Positions 1 through 5,201 of a stretch of 5,543 bases of DNA are shown here, piece after piece; the first letter of the stretch is position 1, and each line of letters begins with the position of its first letter. The stretch is from Rickettsia typhi. GTDB taxonomy: Bacteria; Pseudomonadota; Alphaproteobacteria; Rickettsiales; UBA1997. The position numbers and the translations under genes were made by a program. The notes below the pieces were generated by a model. The model worked only from the letters and a program-made list of their open reading frames with translations. It had not been told where the DNA came from and made no database searches. The DNA lies in NCBI GenBank assembly GCA_945902255.1, contig CAMDMO010000102.1, positions 1 to 5,543 on the forward strand. Reading direction: 5' to 3'.

Positions 1-267
1 CATTAAATTACCATCTGGTGTAACTATTTTATATGATAAAGATACGCTACTTAACTTATTCGCTTCTGTTAATATTTTATATGTTTTTTTGATAACTTCT
101 TCGTTTTCTGGAATTTTACAATTAAATAAAGAGACTGTTTTCATAATCTCTGGATCAGTGACAATTGATTTAAAATCTTCATAATCTTTATCTCCCTCTT
201 TTGCATGAGGGTCAAATGGTTCTAGTCTAAAGCCTTTAAAATTTAGGATGTTTTCTAGATTTATCAT
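1..267 (-). CDS. GNAT-family acetyltransferase, N-terminal part (runs off left edge)
   Basis: The minus strand is open from an ATG at 265-267 to the window edge, giving 89 residues; the C-terminal part lies outside. The opening is GFRLEPFDPHAKEGDKDYED, followed by SIVTDPEIMKTVS and later SYKIVTPDGNLM. This fits the first strand and helices of RimJ/RimL-type N-acetyltransferases (Acetyltransf_3), in which a basic-hydrophobic RLxPL-like strand is followed by a LxSDPEVMxxV-like helix and an 'aIv..dG.liG' strand. The acetyl-CoA binding R/QxxGxG/A loop would lie beyond the edge and cannot be checked. Family members transfer acetyl groups from acetyl-CoA to protein N-termini or small amines; the substrate cannot be inferred here. 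An in-frame TAA at 277-279 rules out a longer N-terminus. There is no clear Shine-Dalgarno sequence. The gene is transcribed divergently from the histidine kinase to its right. Confidence 0.6.
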   Translation of the reverse strand, partial: MINLENILNFKGFRLEPFDPHAKEGDKDYEDFKSIVTDPEIMKTVSLFNCKIPENEEVIKKTYKILTEANKLSSVSLSYKIVTPDGNLM

Positions 268-433
268 TGTTTGGAGTTAGCTTTATGGTTTATGAAGTGT
301 GATGACTATTGCTAGCGGATTATTTATCTGTGAACTGACATTTCATCAGAGATCCGTCTATTTTTTGTCACAATTTAGGTGAAGAATATTTTCTTAAAAA
401 GAATTAAATAAAAATGACTGTGATGAGATCGTA

Positions 434-482
434 GCTTTTATATGGAGCATAGTCAATGAGGTTGCTCCACTTATATTTAAGC
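434..482. repeat. Imperfect inverted repeat, possibly a decayed palindrome
   Basis: TGGAGCA at 443-449 pairs perfectly with TGCTCCA at 463-469 across a 13-base loop. The pairing continues outward with gaps: GCTTTTATAT on the left against ATATTTAAGC on the right, then GATGA at 422-426 against TCATC at 489-493. It resembles an eroded palindromic element but shares no clear sequence with the other repeats in the window. Chance pairing in AT-rich DNA remains possible. Confidence 0.3.
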
Positions 483-549
483 AATAAGTCATCTTGTTTC
501 AAAATGGGATCATTCTTAAGAATCGTCAACGCATAATTGCTACATCATA

Positions 550-746
550 TTTTTGGTATTACAAAACTTTTAGCGCTAGTTCGCCGATAAAAAACATATA
601 TTAAACCCCGTCATCTTTGAAGCGAAGCTTCGAGGATCTCGCGAGCTTAGACTTCTAAGTCAAATTCACGAGATCCTCTGAACCTTTGGCTCAAGGATGA
701 GGGGTTTTTTATCAGCGAATTAGCGTTCTTAGCTTAAAAATAAAAA
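550..746. repeat. Composite nested palindrome, copy 1
   Basis: This is the older-looking copy of the element also found at 4863-5058, in the same orientation. Outer arms at 574-594 and 705-725 pair with one G-T wobble and one C-A mismatch. Inside, stem 1 joins 606-618 (CCCCGTCATCTTT) to 693-704 with a bulged G610. A side hairpin sits at 619-631 (GAAGC/GCTTC, loop GAA). Stem 2 joins 632-641 (GAGGATCTCG) to 669-678. A second side hairpin is at 680-692 (GAACC/GGCTC, loop TTT, one mismatch). The apical loop holds a small CTTAG/CTAAG hairpin. The left end TTTTTGGTA (550-558) matches the left end of the other copy; taking the right end at about 746 gives nearly the same total length (197 against 196 bp). 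Stem 1 is followed by TTTTTT (705-710), so it could act as a terminator on the plus strand, but its place between divergent genes argues against a terminator role for either. Confidence 0.8.
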
Positions 747-895
747 GGTATAGTGTTTCAAATTAATAATATTTTGTGATAGAAAAAAATTTTCTTATCA
801 AAAAACATTATATAACTTGTAAAGATTTTATAGTGTAAGGTAAATTAAATCTTTCTACAAAAAGCATATTTCAATTCTAAAAATCACAGTAAAAA

Positions 896-3742
896 TTGCA
901 AAAAAAGATTAACAAAAACCACAAGACAAAAAATTTTTTTCAAAAAATTTATTATAATCTCGCGCTCTTTCCAATCGATAAAAACGACTATTATTATGGT
1001 AAGGTTTTAAAGCGTAGCGAGTCTGATCCTAGCTATCCAACTAGGTTTAAAAAAATTCGCAAAAGACATCAAAGAATTTTTGCTAAAATAAGAAAAAAGC
1101 AGAAAGAGAAAATGGATTTGGGCAGAGCCTATAGCATTTTTTCTTATGTTTTACTTTGTTTAGTAGTTGGATGGATTGCGCTAAATAGCTTTATGATTTA
1201 TCGCAATTTTTGGAGAGGTGTTGACAAGCAAGTTGTTTTTCAAAGTGAGGTTATTGAAAAAGCTTCAACTGCATTATTCAGCTCGGTTGATAATTATTTA
1301 AATTATGTTGGCGATAAAATTTTGGCCTTAGGTGGTGAAAAAAATTTAGATATTATTTCTAAGGTTGTAAAAAGAACTCAGAATAAAGATATAGGTCAGC
1401 GCAATGTTTCATCTTGGATGAATATTAGCTTTGTGGGTAATAATGATAAAATCATAGTTGTTTCAGATAATGGAATTTTAAAAAAACCAGAAGAAGTTGC
1501 TGATTATTTTCCTATAAAAGAAGCGAAAATCAAAAATGCTTGGCGGTTAAAAGTTGGAAAAATGACACATGTTGAAACTGATATTGCTTCATATGACATG
1601 ATTCCTGTTGCGATGCGTATTGATTATGATGATCTAAAAACGGTTGGTATTTTTATTTCTCAAGTTCCAACTGAAGTTGTACAAAGACAAATCGATTGGG
1701 TTTTTGGTGATGAAGATGTGTGCTATATTTTGGTCGATAAAAATTATGATTTATTAGCCTTTTCAAGTGGTTTTGATAATAGTAAATATGATGCAGGATT
1801 ATTAAAATCTAAGTCTTATTTGCATGAAGCAATTGCTGAGAGGAAAGGGGTTTCAGAAAATTTTTTACCATTTAAATTTCAAATTAATGATTGCGTTTTT
1901 TCTCATTTTCAAAAATCAGCGGAATATCCCGTTACTGCTTTGGTTGGATATAATCATAGCAATGCGGTAAAAAATCTTATTTATCAGCTTTTAATTTCAG
2001 TTGGACAGTCGGTGGTGGTGAGTCTTTTATTCATGGTGACAATTCATATTTTTAGAGGAATAAAAATTACACCATTTTTAAAAGAATTGATTGGTGCTAG
2101 AGTTGCGGCGGAAGCGGCGAGTGTGGCTAAAAGTCAATTTTTATCTAATATGAGTCACGAGTTAAGAACTCCGATGAATGGCATTATTGGAATGAGTCAG
2201 GCGCTTCGAGAATCGGGAAAATTAAAGGAAGAGGAATTAGATCAAGCCAGCACAATATATCGCTCAGCAGATTCATTATTATTAATTTTAAATGATATTT
2301 TAAATTTTTCAAAAATTGAAGCTCATAAAATTGATATAGAGGCAATTAATTTTAATCTTAGAGATTTAGTGGAAGATATTGCTAATCTAATGTCGTCTGC
2401 AGCTAATAATAAAAGCTTAGAAATTATTACTAAGATTGAACAAAATGTACCAGAATTTGTGATTGGAGATTCCGGAAGAATTAGGCAGGTGATTAATAAT
2501 TTAATTAATAATGCGATTAAATTTACTTATCACGGTCAAATTTTTATCAATGTAAAATTAGAAAAAGCAACTATGCATGGCGCGGTTGTTGTTTTTAATA
2601 TTCAAGATAGTGGAATTGGAATTCCTGCTGAAAAAATTGGTAATATGTTTAAGGCGTTTACGCAAGTTGATATGTCAACCACCAGAAAATATGGTGGCAC
2701 TGGTCTTGGATTGTCAATTTGTAAAGAATTGGTTGAACTAATGAAGGGTGAAATTGGCGTTGTAAGCAATTCTGGTCAAGGTTCTAATTTTTGGTTTAGA
2801 GTTCCGTTTAAAGAATCTGAAGTAAATATTGAGGAAAAAAATCCTTATTCAAAACAAATGAATGAAATAATTGGTCGCAAGATAATTGTTATCGAAAACA
2901 ATGTTTTGGCAGCAAAGGTTATGAGTGAAAATCTTACCGATGTGCAATTGAATCATCATATTATTGGTAATTCCGGAAATAATTTGAATGTGGAAGAAAG
3001 GTTAAAAGATATCATGTTATCTTTAGAAAAATCTGTGCAAGAGTTTGGTATTGCTGAGGTAATCGTTATAAGCCACAATATTCACAACGGAATTAATGCG
3101 ATAGAAATTGCTGAAAAAATTAAATCCATTGAGGCTATAAAAAATGTGCCGCTAATTGCGATGATCTCTATTCAAGATAAGTTAAAGTTAAAATCAGAAA
3201 ATTTAAAAATATTTACTCGTATTATTGCTAAGCCAGTTAAAAAAGAGCGCTTCTTATTATCATTATTTTTTGTTTTTGGAATTACTTATTACGAAGAAGG
3301 CGGATCTTTAATTGAAAAAGGTGAGGTGAAGGAGGAGAACTTGCGCGCTAAGGGAATTAAAATATTACTCTGCGAAGATAACGAGGTAAATATAAAAGTT
3401 GCGACAATAATTTTGAAGCGCTTTGGTTTTGAAATTGACTTAGCGGAAAATGGTCAAGAGGCGTTAAATAAATTTATGCATGTGAAATATGACATGATTT
3501 TTATGGATTGCATGATGCCGATTATGGATGGATTTGAAGCGACGAAAAAAATACGCGAAATTGAAAGAGAGCGAGAAGTTACAAACCCAGTGTTAATAAT
3601 AGCCCTAACTGCAAATGCTGGCAAAGATGATAAAGATAAATGTTTAAAATATGGTATGAATGATTTTGTTTCGAAGCCAATTAAAAGAGAAACTATTGAA
3701 AATGGTTTGAATAGATGGCTTGAAGCTGCGGCGAAGAAGTAA
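896..3742 (+). CDS. Membrane hybrid histidine kinase with pseudo-receiver and receiver
   Basis: This 948-residue inner-membrane sensor kinase autophosphorylates on His and passes the phosphate to Asp. Order of parts: a very basic N-terminus (1-76), TM1 (about 78-103), an extracytoplasmic sensor of about 260 residues whose size fits a dCache-like domain (unverified), and TM2 (about 366-388). Then come DHp with H421 in SHELRTPMNGI and the CA domain: N-box near N539, G1 DSGIGI at 571-576, F-box F585/F588, G2 GGTGLGLSI at 600-608. The first receiver (about 661-795) is degenerate: E667-N668 replaces the acidic pair and S726 lies where the phosphoacceptor Asp should be, although K779 remains. The second receiver (about 820-942) is intact: E827/D828, D871, T905, K927. 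There is no HPt or output domain. The start is uncertain: the TTG at 896 follows an in-frame TAA (890-892) by three bases and lacks a Shine-Dalgarno sequence. The first in-frame ATG is at 1112 (876 residues, starting just before TM1), yet the 72 upstream codons are open and look protein-like. The last residues (EAAAKK) lie in a duplicated segment. Confidence 0.93.
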   Translation: MQKKINKNHKTKNFFQKIYYNLALFPIDKNDYYYGKVLKRSESDPSYPTRFKKIRKRHQRIFAKIRKKQKEKMDLGRAYSIFSYVLLCLVVGWIALNSFMIYRNFWRGVDKQVVFQSEVIEKASTALFSSVDNYLNYVGDKILALGGEKNLDIISKVVKRTQNKDIGQRNVSSWMNISFVGNNDKIIVVSDNGILKKPEEVADYFPIKEAKIKNAWRLKVGKMTHVETDIASYDMIPVAMRIDYDDLKTVGIFISQVPTEVVQRQIDWVFGDEDVCYILVDKNYDLLAFSSGFDNSKYDAGLLKSKSYLHEAIAERKGVSENFLPFKFQINDCVFSHFQKSAEYPVTALVGYNHSNAVKNLIYQLLISVGQSVVVSLLFMVTIHIFRGIKITPFLKELIGARVAAEAASVAKSQFLSNMSHELRTPMNGIIGMSQALRESGKLKEEELDQASTIYRSADSLLLILNDILNFSKIEAHKIDIEAINFNLRDLVEDIANLMSSAANNKSLEIITKIEQNVPEFVIGDSGRIRQVINNLINNAIKFTYHGQIFINVKLEKATMHGAVVVFNIQDSGIGIPAEKIGNMFKAFTQVDMSTTRKYGGTGLGLSICKELVELMKGEIGVVSNSGQGSNFWFRVPFKESEVNIEEKNPYSKQMNEIIGRKIIVIENNVLAAKVMSENLTDVQLNHHIIGNSGNNLNVEERLKDIMLSLEKSVQEFGIAEVIVISHNIHNGINAIEIAEKIKSIEAIKNVPLIAMISIQDKLKLKSENLKIFTRIIAKPVKKERFLLSLFFVFGITYYEEGGSLIEKGEVKEENLRAKGIKILLCEDNEVNIKVATIILKRFGFEIDLAENGQEALNKFMHVKYDMIFMDCMMPIMDGFEATKKIREIEREREVTNPVLIIALTANAGKDDKDKCLKYGMNDFVSKPIKRETIENGLNRWLEAAAKK

Positions 3743-3799
3743 TTCATTTTATACCCTAGCTTGGGCGCTGTTTGTAAACGCGCCCTCATTACTTCATGC
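3717..3799 (+). repeat. Duplicated block, copy A (kinase 3' end plus hairpin)
   Basis: The last codons of the kinase gene (from GGCTTGAAG), its stop codon and the following hairpin up to CATGC at 3795-3799 recur imperfectly at 3870-3946. Shared landmarks, in the same order, are GGCT.GAA, GCGGCGAAGAA followed by a TAA, ATACC, AGCT, GGGCG, GTTTGTAA, CGCCCT and TCATGC. Identity is roughly three quarters by eye with several small gaps. Which copy came first cannot be told from this window. Confidence 0.65.
3763..3785. repeat. REP-like hairpin 1
   Basis: GGGCGC (3763-3768) pairs with GCGCCC (3780-3785). After a bulged T3769, GTT pairs with AAC around a TGTA loop. It begins 20 bases after the kinase stop codon and lies between convergent genes, so it could stabilise transcript 3' ends or help terminate them. 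No T-run follows, so it is not a classical rho-independent terminator. It shares its plan (GGGC at the foot, GTT/AAC at the tip) with the hairpins at 3823-3847 and 3912-3934. Confidence 0.75.
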
Positions 3800-3822
3800 A
3801 ATGTTAAAATAGGCAGAAAGTG

Positions 3823-3847
3823 TGGGCTGGGTTACAAACCCAGCCCA
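3823..3847. repeat. REP-like hairpin 2
   Basis: TGGGCTGGGTT (3823-3833) and AACCCAGCCCA (3837-3847) form a perfect 11-bp stem with the loop ACA. The right arm also starts a perfect 12-base palindrome, CCCAGCGCTGGG (3844-3855), which offers an alternative, mutually exclusive fold. It lies in the most GC-rich part of the window: by hand count 48 of 80 bases in 3821-3900 are G or C. Confidence 0.8.
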
Positions 3848-3869
3848 GCGCTGGGGTTCGGCTCTGGGC

Positions 3870-3946
3870 GGCTGGAAAGTTTGCGGCGAAGAAATAAACC
3901 ATACCTCAGCTGGGCGGAGTTTGTAACTCCGCCCTAACTTTCATGC
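3870..3946 (+). repeat. Duplicated block, copy B (degenerate kinase-tail copy plus hairpin)
   Basis: This is the non-coding partner of 3717-3799. It begins GGCTGGAAAG, has the shared GCGGCGAAGAA (3883-3893) and a TAA (3895-3897), then the hairpin and TCATGC (3941-3946). Relative to copy A it has a 2-base insertion in the former coding part and short deletions in the spacer before the hairpin. No open frame of useful length joins it to anything upstream, so it is a relic rather than a gene. Confidence 0.6.
3912..3934. repeat. REP-like hairpin 3
   Basis: GGGCGGAGTT (3912-3921) and AACTCCGCCC (3925-3934) form a perfect 10-bp stem with the loop TGT. The middle of the stem differs from hairpins 1 and 2, and both arms differ in step so that pairing is kept. 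It lies downstream of hisF on the minus strand and could protect the 3' end of that transcript; this is inference. Confidence 0.8.
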
Positions 3947-4019
3947 TAAGTTTAAGTAATTATAAATCTTAAATTTTGGCTTGCGCAATCGCACCCACAA
4001 ATTCATGTAAAAAATTTAC

Positions 4020-4775
4020 TCAAACCCTAACCGCAATATTTTTTTCTTTTAAAAGTTCCTTCGCTTGTCTTATAGAAAATTCTCTAAAGTGAAAAATCGA
4101 AGCGGCCAAAACTGCGGAAGCACCAGCATTTATACCATCTGCAAGATGTTCTAAATTTCCAACTCCTCCAGATGCAATGACGGGAATTGTTACTGATGAT
4201 GAGATTTTTTTAGTTAGCTCTAAATCATATCCAGACTTAGTTCCATCACGGTCCATTGAAGTTAGAAGAATTTCTCCCGCTCCTAAATTTTCTACTTTTT
4301 TTGCCCAAGAAATAGCGTCAATTCCAGTTGGATTTTTTCCACCATGTGTAAAAATTTCATAATTTCCTTGTGAATTTTTTTTAGCATCAATCGCTACAAC
4401 CACGCATTGTGCACCAAATTTGTTTGAAGCATCGGAAATTAATTGAGGATTTTTTATTGCCGCACTATTGATTGAAATTTTATCAGCACCACATTTTAAA
4501 AGATTGGAAAAATCTTGTATTTCTTTAATTCCACCACCAACTGTAAATGGAATAAAGCAAACTTGTGCAATTTTTTTCACCATATCTAAGGTAGTTTCTC
4601 TATTTTCTTCTGAGGCGGCAATATCAAGAAAACAAAGCTCATCAGCGCCTTCTTCATAATAGAATTTTGCTTGTAAAATCGGGTCTCCAGCATCTGCCAG
4701 ATTTTCAAAATTTATACCCTTAACAACTCGACCATTTTTAATATCAAGACAAGGAATTATGCGTTTTTTTAACAT
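4020..4775 (-). CDS. hisF: Imidazole glycerol phosphate synthase subunit HisF
   Basis: This complete 251-residue protein is the cyclase subunit of the HisF-HisH complex. It uses ammonia from HisH glutaminase and PRFAR to make imidazole glycerol phosphate and AICAR in cytosolic histidine synthesis. It is a (beta/alpha)8 barrel of normal family length. The start MLKKRIIPCLDIKNGRVVKG places the catalytic acid at D11. The second, D130, is in VVVAIDAKK. Phosphate-binding loops GGGI (80-83) and ASGG (201-204) are present. The ammonia-gate residues R5, E46, K99 and E168 (Thermotoga E167) are all there, as is LLTSMDRDGTKSGYD. The frame opens earlier, at an ATG at 4845-4847, but the 24 extra residues have no family counterpart and the ATG at 4773-4775 gives the canonical N-terminus. 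No strong Shine-Dalgarno sequence precedes it. No hisH or other his gene is in the window. Sequence favours true HisF over WbuZ/HisF2-type sugar amidotransferase subunits because the IIPCLDIKNGRVVKG motif is intact. Confidence 0.97.
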   Translation of the reverse strand: MLKKRIIPCLDIKNGRVVKGINFENLADAGDPILQAKFYYEEGADELCFLDIAASEENRETTLDMVKKIAQVCFIPFTVGGGIKEIQDFSNLLKCGADKISINSAAIKNPQLISDASNKFGAQCVVVAIDAKKNSQGNYEIFTHGGKNPTGIDAISWAKKVENLGAGEILLTSMDRDGTKSGYDLELTKKISSSVTIPVIASGGVGNLEHLADGINAGASAVLAASIFHFREFSIRQAKELLKEKNIAVRV

Positions 4776-4845
4776 TTTTTTAAAATTAAATTGTTTGAAA
4801 CTAAATCTGTTATTGAGAGCTAATACCATTTCCAGTCTATAATGC

Positions 4846-4873
4846 ACTATATTAACCTCATCTTTTTGGTAAA
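4846..4873 (-). promoter_or_regulatory. Candidate hisF promoter overlapping the palindrome arm
   Basis: Reading the minus strand, TTTACC (4868-4873) and TATAGT (4846-4851) are separated by 16 bases and match the -35 and -10 consensus in 4 of 6 and 5 of 6 positions. The predicted leader to the hisF ATG would be about 65 bases. The -35 box falls inside the outer arm of the repeat at 4863-5058. AT-rich DNA yields such matches easily, so this is tentative. Confidence 0.3.
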
Positions 4874-5058
4874 AATTTGCTCGAAACGCTAATTAGGGTT
4901 AACCTCGTCATCCTTGAAGCGCAGCTTCGAGGATCTCATGAGTTTACAACTCCTTGGAGCAAAACTCATGAGATCCTCGGCTCTGAGAGCCAAGGATGAC
5001 GAGTTTTGAAGGTTTTTTTATCGGCGAATTAGCGTTTCGAGCAAATTTTTACCAAAAA
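4863..5058. repeat. Composite nested palindrome, copy 2 (perfect 32-bp arms)
   Basis: Outer arms 4863-4894 and 5027-5058 are perfect 32-base inverted repeats. Inside is a tight four-way junction. Stem 1 joins 4904-4916 (CTCGTCATCCTTG) to 4991-5003 with 13 perfect pairs. Side hairpin 1 is 4916-4928 (GAAGC/GCTTC, loop GCA). Stem 2 joins 4929-4945 (GAGGATCTCATGAGTTT) to 4962-4978 with 17 perfect pairs. Side hairpin 2 is 4979-4991 (GGCTC/GAGCC, loop TGA). Almost no base at the junction is unpaired (one G-C pair is shared between stem 1 and the side hairpins). The apical loop contains CTCC-TT-GGAG. The segment between stem 1 and the right outer arm (GGTTTTTTTATCGGCG) has no partner on the left, whereas copy 1 keeps both sides, so the left side probably lost it. 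The element sits between two minus-strand genes. Confidence 0.9.
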
Positions 5059-5106
5059 TTCGAAGTTAGAAATATGCAGGATTAGCTTAATATGCTATAA
5101 CTCCCC

Positions 5107-5163
5107 CCTATGAAGCTCAAGATTCCTGAGATCCTCGACTCTTTGAGTCAATGATGATGAGGG
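5107..5163. repeat. Decayed inner palindrome, copy 3, without outer arms
   Basis: The right half is recognisable: CTGAGATCCTCGACTC, then side hairpin 2 as GACTC-TTT-GAGTC (5137-5149), then AATGATGATGAGGG, matching the CATGAGATCCTCGGCTC and AAGGATGACGAG of copy 2. The left half has collapsed to CCCCTATGAAGCTCAAG. Neither flank contains the outer-arm sequence (CGCTAATT and its extension) found in copies 1 and 2. Confidence 0.65.
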
Positions 5164-5201
5164 TCAGTAATTTTGGATTTTTACTTCAAGACGAGAAGCT
5201 T

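Larger units (their letters stand above)
268..895. other. Divergent intergenic region, no gene seen
   Basis: This 628-bp stretch separates two divergent genes. I find no convincing protein gene (ATG frames such as those at 414 and 504 stop within about ten codons) and no tRNA-like T-arm. It contains an imperfect inverted repeat at 434-482 and a composite palindrome at about 550-746. Both genes should have promoters here, but none is convincing. The best guess for the kinase is TTGTAA at 817-822 with TAAATT at 841-846 (18-bp spacer, 4 of 6 matches in each box), too weak to annotate as a promoter. The last 100 bases before the kinase are extremely A/T-rich. Confidence 0.75.

Noticed and set aside
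606..710. Rho-independent terminator from the stem followed by TTTTTT
   Set aside because: The flanking genes diverge, so neither ends here, and the same structure recurs elsewhere as a repeat; the T-run belongs to the outer arm.
3454..3801. Antisense open frame of 115 codons on the minus strand
   Set aside because: It lies opposite the second receiver of the kinase, whose conserved motifs fix the plus frame, and its product resembles no known protein; it is a shadow of that gene.
3763..3934. tRNA or structured riboswitch in the GC-rich block
   Set aside because: No anticodon arm, T-arm motif or CCA end is present, and the block is explained by three simple hairpins and a duplication.
3990..4010. 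Terminator for hisF from the TGCG/CGCA mini-hairpin
   Set aside because: The stem is only four base pairs and the T-rich tract on the minus strand is short and interrupted.
4177..4659. Two plus-strand open frames of about 60 codons each
   Set aside because: Both are antisense to the highly conserved hisF reading frame and show no protein-like pattern of their own.
4776..4847. N-terminal extension of HisF from an upstream ATG
   Set aside because: HisF proteins start at the MLKKRIIPCLD motif; the extra 24 residues have no family counterpart and the upstream ATG overlaps the best -10 box.
550..5163. CRISPR array made from the recurring palindromes
   Set aside because: The copies are far apart, long, internally nested and unequal, with no regular spacers.
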